NCBI GenBank assembly: GCA_947644545.1 | Contig: CANRZW010000003.1 | Location: 62,001-126,000 of the forward strand | Length of the DNA stretch: 64,000 nucleotides | Reading direction: 5' to 3' | DNA from: an uncultured Lachnospiraceae bacterium | GTDB lineage: Bacteria; Bacillota; Clostridia; Lachnospirales; Lachnospiraceae | Shown: piece after piece, positions 45,219-54,147 of the stretch | Position numbering within the stretch: position 1 is the first letter of the stretch | Layout of the letters: every line of letters starts with the position of its first letter | Notes under the pieces: model-generated | Seen by the model: only the letters and a program-made list of their open reading frames with translations | What the model was told of the DNA's origin: nothing | Databases searched by the model: none | Program-made: the position numbers and the translations under genes

Positions 45219-45346
45219 CATATAAAACACAATTTTTATAAATTTTTGTCACAGTTTGAACACAATTAGAAGCTATACTGACCTCAGAGTCAAAAAAGTG
45301 AACGTGTCAGTACACTGGATATAAGGACAGGAAAGGGGCAGTTAGT

Positions 45347-46942
45347 ATGTACGATAACAATTATCCGAGTAAAAGTACAGGATCGCAGGATGTGACGCAG
45401 GAGCAGGGGACACGCGGTCAGAACACTCCGGCACAGTATCAGAATGGTTATAACGGATATGGCAGTAACAATCATTACGGTAATGCCTATGGCAGTAATG
45501 GTTATGGCAGAGAGTCGGCGCAGAATGCCTATGGCAATGGCCAGTCGGGATATTACAGAAGTGCCGGCGGCATGGGAAGTACAGGAACTTCCAACAGTAC
45601 AGGCAGTTATCAGTACGGCAATACTTATCCGAATTATACGCAGATGAATTCGGATGGACAGAAGAAAAAGAAAGAAAAGAAACCGCATAATAACGGGTAT
45701 TTGAAAAGGGCGCTCGTGTGTGTCTCATTGGGACTTCTGTTTGGACTTTTTGCGGGAATGGGGCTGTTTGCCGTACAGGCCGTGACGGGATCGGTAATCG
45801 GAAGGAATGAGGCCGTGCTTCAGGAAGATGATGTGACAGACGCGGCAAAGAGCGCGACGGATGCGGCACAGGCTATGACCGAGGCCGTAACCGAACAGGA
45901 TTCACAACAGACGGAAAGCGGCATACATGTGACGGACAGCATCAATACGATTGTTGCGGACGTGTCGGAAGTAGTGAAGGAGGTTATGCCGGCGATCGTG
46001 TCGATCAATAACCACTATACGGAGAAAATGTCCTATTTTGGGCAGACAATGACGAGTGAGGCGGATGCCAGCGGTTCCGGTATCATTGTCGGGCAGAACG
46101 ATACGGAACTGCTGATCGTATCGAATTATCATGTGATCGCGGATTCCGACGAACTGACGGTGCAGTTTGTGGAGGGCAGCGAGGCAAAAGCTTCTATCAA
46201 GGGTACGGATCCGGATATGGATCTGGCGGTGATCGCGGTGCCGATCAGTGAAGTGGAAAGCAGTACGCTGCAGGAGATCGCGGTGGCGACACTTGGTGAT
46301 TCAGACTCTCTGACGGTGGGTGAGCCTGCGATCGCGATCGGGAACTCTCTTGGATATGGACAGTCAGTCACCACAGGCGTGATCAGTGCGCTGAACAGAA
46401 GCATTCAGCTGTCGGACGGGACAGACGGTACGTTCATTCAGACGGATGCGGCGATCAATCCGGGTAACTCCGGCGGTGCGCTTCTGAACATGAAGGGCGA
46501 AGTGGTAGGAATCAATTCCAATAAGATCGGCGGCAGTGCCGTGGAAGGCATGGGTTATGCGATTCCGATCTCGGCGGCAAGTCCGATCATAGCGGAACTG
46601 ATGCTGAAAGAGACCAAGAATAAGGTGGCGGAAGAGGAAAGAGGCTACCTGGGGATTTCCGGGATCAGCGTCACACAGGAGGTATCCGAAGCGTATGGCA
46701 TGCCGGAAGGCGTGTATATATCACAGGTGTATGAGAATACGGCAGCGGCGGCAGCCGGACTGCGCAAGGGTGATATTATCGTAGAATTCGACGGAGATAA
46801 GATCTCATCCATGGATAGTTTGCAGAAGGAGCTGGAGTTCTATGCCAAGGGGGATGTTGTGGATGTCACGGTCATGTCACCCGGGGCAGGCGGTTATGAG
46901 AACAGGACGGTGCAGCTGACGCTGGGGAATAAAGCGCAGTAG
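45347..46942 (+). CDS. htrA: HtrA/DegP-like membrane serine protease
   Basis: A 531-residue protein. Residues 1-105 are a cytoplasmic Asn/Gly/Tyr/Ser-rich region; one membrane helix lies at about 119-142. The trypsin-like domain has the triad His262 (SNYHVIADS), Asp292 (PDMDLAVIAV) and Ser375 (NPGNSGGALLN). One PDZ domain follows from about residue 425 (YLGISGISV, then AAGLRKGDIIVEFDG). HtrA proteins degrade misfolded proteins outside the membrane. The gene has its own spacer on both sides and a terminator at 46985. The low-complexity N-terminus is longer than usual. Confidence 0.93.
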   Translation: MYDNNYPSKSTGSQDVTQEQGTRGQNTPAQYQNGYNGYGSNNHYGNAYGSNGYGRESAQNAYGNGQSGYYRSAGGMGSTGTSNSTGSYQYGNTYPNYTQMNSDGQKKKKEKKPHNNGYLKRALVCVSLGLLFGLFAGMGLFAVQAVTGSVIGRNEAVLQEDDVTDAAKSATDAAQAMTEAVTEQDSQQTESGIHVTDSINTIVADVSEVVKEVMPAIVSINNHYTEKMSYFGQTMTSEADASGSGIIVGQNDTELLIVSNYHVIADSDELTVQFVEGSEAKASIKGTDPDMDLAVIAVPISEVESSTLQEIAVATLGDSDSLTVGEPAIAIGNSLGYGQSVTTGVISALNRSIQLSDGTDGTFIQTDAAINPGNSGGALLNMKGEVVGINSNKIGGSAVEGMGYAIPISAASPIIAELMLKETKNKVAEEERGYLGISGISVTQEVSEAYGMPEGVYISQVYENTAAAAAGLRKGDIIVEFDGDKISSMDSLQKELEFYAKGDVVDVTVMSPGAGGYENRTVQLTLGNKAQ

Positions 46943-46984
46943 GAGGAATCCGGTGCTTTCGGTAACGGTTGAACAGAATGAGGA

Positions 46985-47022
46985 AGAGAAAGACGGCTGA
47001 GAGGTTGTCTTTCTCTCTTTTA
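46985..47022 (+). terminator. htrA terminator
   Basis: AGAGAAAGAC and GTCTTTCTCT form a 10-bp stem; the right arm runs on into CTTTTA. Confidence 0.75.
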
Positions 47023-47110
47023 TGCTTGTGAGCAGGCTCGTTTTATACTATGATGTTTCTTAGAGGAGAAATGAGTGTCAGGAACCTATAAAATATAGAT
47101 TGGAGCGGTT

Positions 47111-48778
47111 ATGAGAGACGACAGATTTGATGAAATGGATGAGAAAAAGGCATCGCAGTCATGGGATTTCCGGGAGTTGGAAGACGGGGAAGAACAGCGG
47201 GAGCAGTTGCGGCAGAAGCGGCATGAAAGAAGTGAGCAGGAACGGAATGCGGGTGAAGACAGCCCGGATAAAGCGCTGCCGGAATCGGAGCGGAAGGAGG
47301 AAGCCGGGGACAGGGAAGAACTGGTGGTGAGCGGGCCCGGGAACGACGGACCAGACGCGAAGAAGGAGAAAGACGACGATCCCGGCAATGATTACGAGGA
47401 TGTCTGTTTTATCTGCCGCAGACCGGAGAGCAAGGCGGGGAAGATGTTCCGTCTGCCCAATCATATCTGTGTCTGTGATGACTGTATGCATAAGACCATG
47501 GATACGGTGAGCCAGTTTGACTATCAGGGGATGTTGAATAATCCGACCATGGCGGATTTCAATAACGGCAAGGGATTCCCGAAGATCAGTTTCGTCAATC
47601 TGGCGGACCTGCAGGGAGACGGCGGAATCCCTAATAAGCAGAAGATCCGCAAAAAGAAGAAGGATGCGAAGCCGGAGATCGATATCAGGAATATTATGCC
47701 GCCTCATAAGATCAAGGCCAAGCTGGATGATTATGTGGTGGGACAGGAACATGCGAAGAAGGTCATGTCTGTGGCTGTCTATAATCATTATAAGCGGGTG
47801 GCGACGGGCACCATGGATGAGATTGAGATCGAGAAGTCCAATATGCTGATGATCGGGCCCACGGGATGCGGCAAGACGTATCTTGTGAAGACGCTGGCCA
47901 GGCTTCTGGATGTGCCGCTGGCCATCACGGATGCCACGTCTCTTACGGAAGCAGGGTATATCGGCGACGATATCGAGAGCGTAGTCTCCAAGCTTCTGGC
48001 AGCGGCCGAGAATGATGTGGAGCGGGCGGAACAGGGAATTATCTTTATCGACGAGATCGATAAGATCGCAAAGAAGAAAAATACCAATTCGCGGGATGTA
48101 AGCGGGGAATCCGTGCAGCAGGGAATGCTGAAACTCTTGGAGGGGGCCGAGGTGGAAGTGCCGGTGGGCGCCAATTCCAAGAATGCCATGGTGCCGCTTG
48201 CCACGGTTAATACGAAGAATATTTTGTTTATCTGCGGCGGCGCTTTTCCGGATCTGGAGGAGATCATCAAGCAGCGGCTGAATAAGAAGACGTCGATCGG
48301 TTACGGCGCGGAGCTGCGGGATAAGTATGATAAGGAAAAGAATATCCTGAATCGGGTTACGGTGGAGGATATCAAGAAATTCGGCATGATTCCTGAGTTT
48401 ATCGGCCGTCTGCCGGTTATTTTTACGCTGGAGGGACTGGGCAGAGAAATGCTTGTCAAGATACTGTCCGAGCCGCGAAATGCGATCTTGAAGCAATATC
48501 AGAAACTGCTGGAACTGGATGAAGTAAAGCTGGAGTTCGAGCAGGGGGCATTGGAAGCCATTGCAGAGAAGGCTATGGAAAAGGAAACCGGCGCCAGAGC
48601 GCTGCGCGCGATTATCGAGGAGTTCATGCTGGATATTATGTATGAAGTGCCCAAGGATGATAACATTGGCCGGGTGACGATCACCAGGGAGTATATCGAG
48701 GGGACGGGAGGCCCGATCATCGATATCCGAAGCAATTCCCTGGAGAATCCGAACAGGCTGAATGTGATAGAGGGTTGA
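47111..48778 (+). CDS. clpX: ClpX-type AAA+ unfoldase with N-terminal extension
   Basis: A 555-residue protein. Residues 1-95 are highly charged and unlike normal ClpX (about 420 residues). A zinc-binding domain follows (VCFICRRPES ... CVCDDCMH). The AAA+ core has Walker A IGPTGCGKTYLVKTLA near residue 250, pore loop EAGYIGDDIES, Walker B IIFIDEIDKIA, and IPEFIGRLPVIFTLEGL. The ClpP-docking loop, IGF in most ClpX, reads SIGYGAELRDK near residue 395. No clpP is adjacent. It may be a second ClpX working with ClpP less tightly or alone; that is an inference. GGAG stands 5 bases before the ATG. Confidence 0.9.
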   Translation: MRDDRFDEMDEKKASQSWDFRELEDGEEQREQLRQKRHERSEQERNAGEDSPDKALPESERKEEAGDREELVVSGPGNDGPDAKKEKDDDPGNDYEDVCFICRRPESKAGKMFRLPNHICVCDDCMHKTMDTVSQFDYQGMLNNPTMADFNNGKGFPKISFVNLADLQGDGGIPNKQKIRKKKKDAKPEIDIRNIMPPHKIKAKLDDYVVGQEHAKKVMSVAVYNHYKRVATGTMDEIEIEKSNMLMIGPTGCGKTYLVKTLARLLDVPLAITDATSLTEAGYIGDDIESVVSKLLAAAENDVERAEQGIIFIDEIDKIAKKKNTNSRDVSGESVQQGMLKLLEGAEVEVPVGANSKNAMVPLATVNTKNILFICGGAFPDLEEIIKQRLNKKTSIGYGAELRDKYDKEKNILNRVTVEDIKKFGMIPEFIGRLPVIFTLEGLGREMLVKILSEPRNAILKQYQKLLELDEVKLEFEQGALEAIAEKAMEKETGARALRAIIEEFMLDIMYEVPKDDNIGRVTITREYIEGTGGPIIDIRSNSLENPNRLNVIEG

Positions 48779-48870
48779 ATAAATTCTTTCGCACGAAAAT
48801 CACGGCACAGGATATCCGTCGGAAGCATAGTATAATAGGATATTAGGAAAGCTGATAAGAGTTTTGGAAG

Positions 48871-50562
48871 ATGACTTGTAAGGAAAAGATCTTATCGAAC
48901 GACTATGCCGATCTGATTACCGATTATGTGGTGGCGGAAGAATTGTCAGGAACGCTGCCGATCGATTTCTGTTTTCATGGGATAGACGACGGTTACGGGG
49001 TGGCCAATGTCAATCGGAGTATGTTTCCACCGGTTTCCATCGGTTATTACGGGTATTCGGCGATTCCGGTGCTGTATGGGCTGATGCAGGCCGAGAGTGT
49101 TGTTTTTGACCCGGAGAATCTGGCGCAGACGGGCAGTATCCGGGTACAGAACCCGCCGTTGTCCCTGCAGGGGGCGGGAGTGGTGCTGGGATTTATCGAT
49201 ACCGGTATCCGCTATGAGCTGGATGTGTTCCGCAGGGAAGACGGCAGCAGCCGTATCATGTCGCTCTGGGACCAGACGATACAGGAAGGGGAGCCTCCGG
49301 AAGGCTTTCTGTACGGCACGGAGTACACAAGGGCGGATATTGACCGTGCTTTGCAGACGGAGGAGCCGCTGTTACTTGTGCCGTCCACGGATACCGACGG
49401 ACATGGCACACAGATGGCGTCTGTGGCGGCAGGCAGTATTATTGATCAGGGGCTGACTTTCCGCGGGGCGGCGCCGCAGGCGGACATTGCAGTGGTCAAG
49501 TTAAAGCCAGCCAAGCAGTATCTGCGGGATTATTATCTGGTGGCGGATGGGGCCGCAGCCTATCAGGAAAATGATATTATGGAGGCGGTCAGGTATCTGG
49601 AGCGGATGGCGATCGCTCTGCACAGGCCGGTGGTGATTGTGCTGGGGATCGGCACCAATCTGGGGAGCCATAACGGTACGTCGCCCCTGGCGTCCTATCT
49701 GAACAGCGTGGCCAGGCGGAGGAGCCGGGCGGTAGTGATCTGCGGCGGCAATGAGGGAGACAAGGAACACCATTATGAACACACCGTGCCGGATACTGTG
49801 GAGATTCGTGTACCGGAGGGGACGAAGGGATTCTGCATGGAGATGTGGGGAACATTGCCGGATATATATGCCGTCAGACTGCGCTCTCCGGGCGGTGAGA
49901 CCTCACCGGAGATTGATTTCAGGAGCCGGGAGGACCGGATGATCGATTTTATTTTCGAGAGCACGGTGATCATGGTGAGCAATCTGATCGTGGAGCGGGA
50001 CGCCGGAGAACAACTTGTCTTTTTCCGGTTTGAGGATCCCACGCCGGGGATCTGGAATCTGCAGGTATATCCGATCGAAGGGCAGAAGGGGATGGGAACT
50101 TTCCACATCTGGCTGCCGATTACGGAATTTATGGAGAAGAATGTTACCTTCCTGGCGCCCAGTCCGGACGTGACGCTGACGGAACCCGCCAATGCGGAGC
50201 GGGTCATCACCATATCGGCTTACAATGGCATATCGGGCAGCTGGTTTATGGAGTCCGGGCGGGGATTTACCAAGGCCGGGGTGATCAAGCCGGATCTGGC
50301 GGCGCCCGGCGTGCAGGTGCCAACGGCTATAGGACCGGCGACGGGATCCAGTCTGGCGGCGGCCCTGACGGCAGGCTGTGTGGCACAGTTCATGGAATGG
50401 GCGGTAGTGGAGGGCAATACGCCGACCGTGGAGAGCAGGGGGATCAAGAGTTTCCTGATAAGAGGAGCTGACCGGTCGGAGAATATTGTCTATCCGGATA
50501 ACAGATGGGGATTCGGCAAGCTGGATATTAACGGGACGTTTGAGACGTTGGCGAGACTGTGA
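48871..50562 (+). CDS. Csp-like S8 family serine peptidase
   Basis: A 563-residue subtilase without a signal peptide. The triad is Asp110 (LGFIDTGIRY), His178 (TDGHGTQMASVAAG) and Ser494 (ATGSSLAAALTAG). A long insertion between His and Ser (about residues 270-430) forms the jelly-roll-like domain of clostridial Csp proteases, which take part in spore germination; the N-terminal 80 residues match the Csp prodomain style. All three catalytic residues are present, unlike CspA and CspC of Clostridioides difficile. A perfect TATAAT box stands at 48831-48836 but no good -35 box. A germination role is an inference from family. Confidence 0.85.
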   Translation: MTCKEKILSNDYADLITDYVVAEELSGTLPIDFCFHGIDDGYGVANVNRSMFPPVSIGYYGYSAIPVLYGLMQAESVVFDPENLAQTGSIRVQNPPLSLQGAGVVLGFIDTGIRYELDVFRREDGSSRIMSLWDQTIQEGEPPEGFLYGTEYTRADIDRALQTEEPLLLVPSTDTDGHGTQMASVAAGSIIDQGLTFRGAAPQADIAVVKLKPAKQYLRDYYLVADGAAAYQENDIMEAVRYLERMAIALHRPVVIVLGIGTNLGSHNGTSPLASYLNSVARRRSRAVVICGGNEGDKEHHYEHTVPDTVEIRVPEGTKGFCMEMWGTLPDIYAVRLRSPGGETSPEIDFRSREDRMIDFIFESTVIMVSNLIVERDAGEQLVFFRFEDPTPGIWNLQVYPIEGQKGMGTFHIWLPITEFMEKNVTFLAPSPDVTLTEPANAERVITISAYNGISGSWFMESGRGFTKAGVIKPDLAAPGVQVPTAIGPATGSSLAAALTAGCVAQFMEWAVVEGNTPTVESRGIKSFLIRGADRSENIVYPDNRWGFGKLDINGTFETLARL

Positions 50563-50635
50563 TCCGTGTCTGCATATTAGCATAGGCAGATAGCGGAAAG
50601 ACAGCGTGACATGCAATATTTGTGCCTGCGATCAA

Positions 50636-50663
50636 TTGCGGGCTCGGGAATGGAGATTATAAT
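50636..50663 (+). promoter_or_regulatory. Promoter candidate for the first MATE gene
   Basis: A perfect TATAAT at 50658-50663 lies 16 bases after TTGCGG. Transcription would start near 50670, which places the true start codon after that point. Confidence 0.5.
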
Positions 50664-50724
50664 ACAAATGAAGAACAGCGAAACCGGAGGGTTTTTTCAC
50701 AAACACCACAAGCAGGGAGGGCAT

Positions 50725-52125
50725 GTGCAGAACATCGATCTGACCGAAGGCTCCATTGTAAAGAAGATCATTCAGTTTGCCATCCCGCTTTTTCTCGGGC
50801 AGCTGCTGCAGCAGTTTTACAATATGGCGGATGCCTGGGTGGTGGGTAATTTTGCAGACAATAATAATTTCGCGGCGGTCAGTTCCGGGGGCAGCCTGAC
50901 GTTTCTGATCATCGGATTCTTTAACGGGATCGCGGTGGGCGGCGGGGTCATCATCTCGCGATACTATGGTGCCAGGGATTATAAAAGCGTGCAGAAGGCG
51001 ATTCATTCCAATTTCCTGTTCGGTGTGGTATCTTCCGTGCTGGCCACAGTGGCGGGGCTTCTCTTTATTCCCACACTGCTCACGTGGATGAAGACACCAG
51101 CGGAGGTGATGCCCCATTCTCTGCTGTATTTCCGTATTTATTTTGCCGGCGTGGCGACCGTGATCCTCTATAATATCTGTATGTCCATCATGCAGGCGCT
51201 GGGAGACAGTCTGCATCCGCTGTACTATCTGATCTTTTCCTCACTGGTGAATGTGGCGCTGGATCTTCTCTTCGTGGCGGTATTCCACTGGGGCGCGGGC
51301 GGCGCGGCGGTGGCCACGGTGATCGCTCAGGGATTGAGTGTGGCGCTGTGTCTGATACGGATGTGCCGGGAGGAGGACGAGACCGTGCGTCTGGATTTGA
51401 AGCGGTTGTTTAGCTCTCTGCACCCGCGGAAAGGGGCGGTATTTGGCGGCGAATCGCTTTTTCATAAGGATATTTTGCTGCAGGCAATCGGGCAGGGGCT
51501 GCCTACCGGGATTCAGAATTCGGTGATCAGTATCGGTAATATCGTGATCCAGAGCAATATCAATGCCTTCGGGGCCTACGCGATCTCGGGACATGGGGCT
51601 TATGCCAAGATTGAGGGTTTTGTCTTTCTGCCGATCATGAGCGTATCCATGGTGATGCCTACCTTTATCAGCCAGAATCTGGGTGCGGGGAAGCAGGACC
51701 GGGCGAAAAGGGGCGCGGCTTTCGGCGTCCTGTCAGGTATGGCGCTGGCGGAGATGGTGGGCGTGGTGATTTACCTGTGGGCGCCTTATGCGCTGCGCTT
51801 CTTCGTGAATTCGCAGGATGCGGTGGAGTATGGCGTTATTCACGCCAGGACGGTGGCGCCGTTCTTCTTCCTGCTGGCGTTTTCCCACTGCGTGGCCGGC
51901 ATTATGCGCGGGTGCGGCAAGGCGTTTGTGCCGATGATCACAATGCTGTTGTTCTGGTGCGGCGTGCGGATCGTGTATGTGACGCTGGCAGTGCAGGTGT
52001 TCCCGGTATTTAAGACCATCTCCTGGGCGTACCCGCTGACCTGGTCACTGAGTTCGGTATTGCTGCTGATTGTGCTGCTGAAGCTGAACTGGGGGAGCGG
52101 CGCCGGACAGCCCTCGGCATCCTGA
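50725..52125 (+). CDS. MATE family efflux transporter
   Basis: A 466-residue protein with twelve membrane helices in two halves. QNIDLTEGSIVKKIIQFAIP and LLQQFYNMADAWVVGNF are the usual MATE opening. The GTG at 50725 is preferred: GGGAGG stands just before it and the promoter at 50636 rules out the earlier ATG. MATE proteins export cationic drugs or metabolites using Na+ or H+. A second MATE gene follows after lspA. Substrate unknown. Confidence 0.92.
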   Translation: MQNIDLTEGSIVKKIIQFAIPLFLGQLLQQFYNMADAWVVGNFADNNNFAAVSSGGSLTFLIIGFFNGIAVGGGVIISRYYGARDYKSVQKAIHSNFLFGVVSSVLATVAGLLFIPTLLTWMKTPAEVMPHSLLYFRIYFAGVATVILYNICMSIMQALGDSLHPLYYLIFSSLVNVALDLLFVAVFHWGAGGAAVATVIAQGLSVALCLIRMCREEDETVRLDLKRLFSSLHPRKGAVFGGESLFHKDILLQAIGQGLPTGIQNSVISIGNIVIQSNINAFGAYAISGHGAYAKIEGFVFLPIMSVSMVMPTFISQNLGAGKQDRAKRGAAFGVLSGMALAEMVGVVIYLWAPYALRFFVNSQDAVEYGVIHARTVAPFFFLLAFSHCVAGIMRGCGKAFVPMITMLLFWCGVRIVYVTLAVQVFPVFKTISWAYPLTWSLSSVLLLIVLLKLNWGSGAGQPSAS

Positions 52126-52196
52126 CTGTGCGGATGGGATTGGACGAGCTGTCTGACACAATGACGGTCTGTTTGAAAGAAGGAGAAACCAAACTT

Positions 52197-52655
52197 ATGG
52201 CAATCTTAGGATTTACACTGATGGCAATGATGATCTTCCTGCTTGACCTATGGATCAAGAATTATATCGAGCGGTCGAGAAAGGAAGGAGAGGAGACGGA
52301 AGTTTGCGGCGGAAGGCTCCTGATCCGCAGATATCATAATAAGGGGGCGATGCTGGACGCGGGAGAACGCAAAAGCGGCCTGGTGGCGGCGCTCTCGCTG
52401 GCTTTGACGCTGGGGCTGACAGTGCTTTTTGTGCTGACTTTTTCCTGTAAGGGCAGTAAGACACTTAAGGCCGGACTGGCTCTGCTGCTGGGCGGGGCCT
52501 ACAGCAATACCTATGACCGCCTGGTACGCAAATACGTGGTGGATTATGTGAGTTTTCCGGTAAAAAATCAGAAGATCAGGAATATCGTGTTCAATATTTC
52601 TGATTTCTGCATTATGATCGGGGCTCTCTTAATGGTGCTGGGAAGCGAAAAATAA
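52197..52655 (+). CDS. lspA: Signal peptidase II (prolipoprotein signal peptidase)
   Basis: A 152-residue protein with four membrane helices. The two catalytic aspartates are in GGAYSNTYDRLVRKYVVDY and FNISDFCIMIG, corresponding to the GNxxDR and FNxAD motifs. Sequence away from the motifs is divergent. It cleaves the signal peptide of lipoproteins such as the SGNH protein at 3433. The start at 52197 follows GGAG with an 11-base spacer; the longer frame lacks a site. It is flanked by two MATE genes and is probably in one operon with them. Confidence 0.85.
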   Translation: MAILGFTLMAMMIFLLDLWIKNYIERSRKEGEETEVCGGRLLIRRYHNKGAMLDAGERKSGLVAALSLALTLGLTVLFVLTFSCKGSKTLKAGLALLLGGAYSNTYDRLVRKYVVDYVSFPVKNQKIRNIVFNISDFCIMIGALLMVLGSEK

Positions 52656-52689
52656 GGGAAAGCCGGAAAGAAACAAAGGAGTATTCAAA

Positions 52690-54129
52690 ATGAAAAAATA
52701 CAATATGATCACAGATATGCCGGGCAGATCGTTGTTTTTCTTTGCCCTGCCCATGATATTGGGAAATCTGTTCCAGCAATTCTATACTACGGTGGATTCC
52801 ATCATCGTAGGGCAGTTCGTGGGGGAAGATGCCCTGGCGGCTGTGGGAGCCTCCTACTCGCTGACCACGGTATTTATCATGATCGCCATAGGCGGTGGGA
52901 TCGGAGCCAGCGTAATCACTTCTCAGTATCTGGGTGCGGGACTTTACAGGAAAATGAAGATCTCGGTTTCCACGGCATTGATCAGTTTTCTGGTGCTGAG
53001 TCTGGTGTTAAGCGTGATCGGACTTTTGGGCAACAGGGCGATTCTCACCGGGCTGAACACGCCGGCAAATATCCTCTCCGATGCCGTGCTTTACCTGCAG
53101 ATTTATTTTCTTGGTCTGCCCTTTTTGTTCATGTATAATATTCTGTCATCCATATTCAATGCTCTCGGTAACTCCAGAACGCCGCTTTACCTGCTCATCT
53201 TTTCCTCACTGCTCAATATCGTGATGGATCTTGTGATGGTACGGACCTTTCATCTGGGGGTAGCAGGTGTTGCCATTGCGACGGTAATCGCGCAGGGAAT
53301 TTCCGCCGTGATCTCCTTCCTTCTGCTGCTGCGGCTCCTCAAGACCTTTGCGGAGGGGGCGGACGCAGGGAAGCGTAGTATGGAAGATGCGGATATAGGA
53401 AAGTGTGGTATGGTGGATGCGGATGCTGGCAGGCGTGCTGCGGAGGAGACGGAGACAAGAAAGCTCTACGATTTCTCCATGCTGGGCAATATGATCATGG
53501 TTGCGATTCCTTCCATGGTGCAGCAGTCCATAGTATCCATAGGAATGCTCCTTGTCCAGTCCGTGGTCAACGGCTTTGGTTCTTCGGTGCTTGCGGGTTA
53601 CACGGCCGGAATGCGGATCGAATCGATCTGTATCGTGCCCATGATTGCCACGGGCAATGCGGTTTCCACCTTTACGGCCCAGAATCTGGGAGCGGGAGCG
53701 CCGGAGAGAGTGCGCAGAGGCTATCTGGCAGGCGTACGGATGGTGGCGGCCTTTGCAATGCTGACCTGCCTGATTCTCACGGTCTTTCATGAGCCTATTA
53801 TCAATGCTTTTCTGGAAGAGGGAAGCGATGCGGCGGCTTTTGCTACGGGAAATGATTATCTGACTTTTATCGCCTTTTTCTTTGTCTGTATCGGCATGAA
53901 GGCCATTACGGACGGTGTATTGCGGGGAGCAGGAGATGTGGTGGTCTTCACCCTTGCCAATCTGATCAATCTGGCGATTCGGGTATCCTTTGCCTTTGGC
54001 TTTGCCAAAGTGATCGGCGTGGAGGCCGTCTGGTTTGCGGTTCCCATGGGATGGACCACCAATTTCGTGATTTCCTTTATTCGGTATCTGTCGGGTAAGT
54101 GGAGCCGGAAGAAGCTGATCAAAGCATGA
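52690..54129 (+). CDS. MATE family efflux transporter (second copy)
   Basis: A 479-residue MATE protein with twelve helices: MITDMPGRSLFFFALPMILG, QQFYTTVDSIIVGQFVGEDA and a matching second half. The loop between the two halves (about residues 218-260) contains three imperfect 10-residue repeats such as ADAGKRSMED, rare for this family. GGAG stands 8 bases before the ATG. It is only moderately similar to the MATE protein at 50725, so the pair is not a recent duplication. Substrate unknown. Confidence 0.92.
   Translation: MKKYNMITDMPGRSLFFFALPMILGNLFQQFYTTVDSIIVGQFVGEDALAAVGASYSLTTVFIMIAIGGGIGASVITSQYLGAGLYRKMKISVSTALISFLVLSLVLSVIGLLGNRAILTGLNTPANILSDAVLYLQIYFLGLPFLFMYNILSSIFNALGNSRTPLYLLIFSSLLNIVMDLVMVRTFHLGVAGVAIATVIAQGISAVISFLLLLRLLKTFAEGADAGKRSMEDADIGKCGMVDADAGRRAAEETETRKLYDFSMLGNMIMVAIPSMVQQSIVSIGMLLVQSVVNGFGSSVLAGYTAGMRIESICIVPMIATGNAVSTFTAQNLGAGAPERVRRGYLAGVRMVAAFAMLTCLILTVFHEPIINAFLEEGSDAAAFATGNDYLTFIAFFFVCIGMKAITDGVLRGAGDVVVFTLANLINLAIRVSFAFGFAKVIGVEAVWFAVPMGWTTNFVISFIRYLSGKWSRKKLIKA
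53359..53448 (+). repeat. Three 30-bp coding repeats in the MATE loop
   Basis: Three imperfect 30-bp units encode ADAGKRSMED, ADIGKCGMVD and ADAGRRAAEE in the central cytoplasmic loop of the transporter. Confidence 0.75.
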
Positions 54130-54147
54130 AAAGGAAACTCTTCCGGC
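54104..54147. terminator. Possible hairpin between convergent genes
   Basis: GCCGGAAGA and TCTTCCGGC pair over a 26-base loop between the MATE gene and arcC. It overlaps the MATE 3' end and has no T run, so it is weak. Confidence 0.3.

Noticed and set aside
47159..48496. 445-codon minus-strand frame opposite clpX
   Set aside because: Shadow of a well-conserved AAA+ gene; no recognisable domain or ribosome binding site.
50611..50724. Start of the first MATE gene at 50611 or 50668
   Set aside because: The promoter -10 box at 50658 puts the transcript start after or at these codons, and the best ribosome binding site precedes the GTG at 50725.
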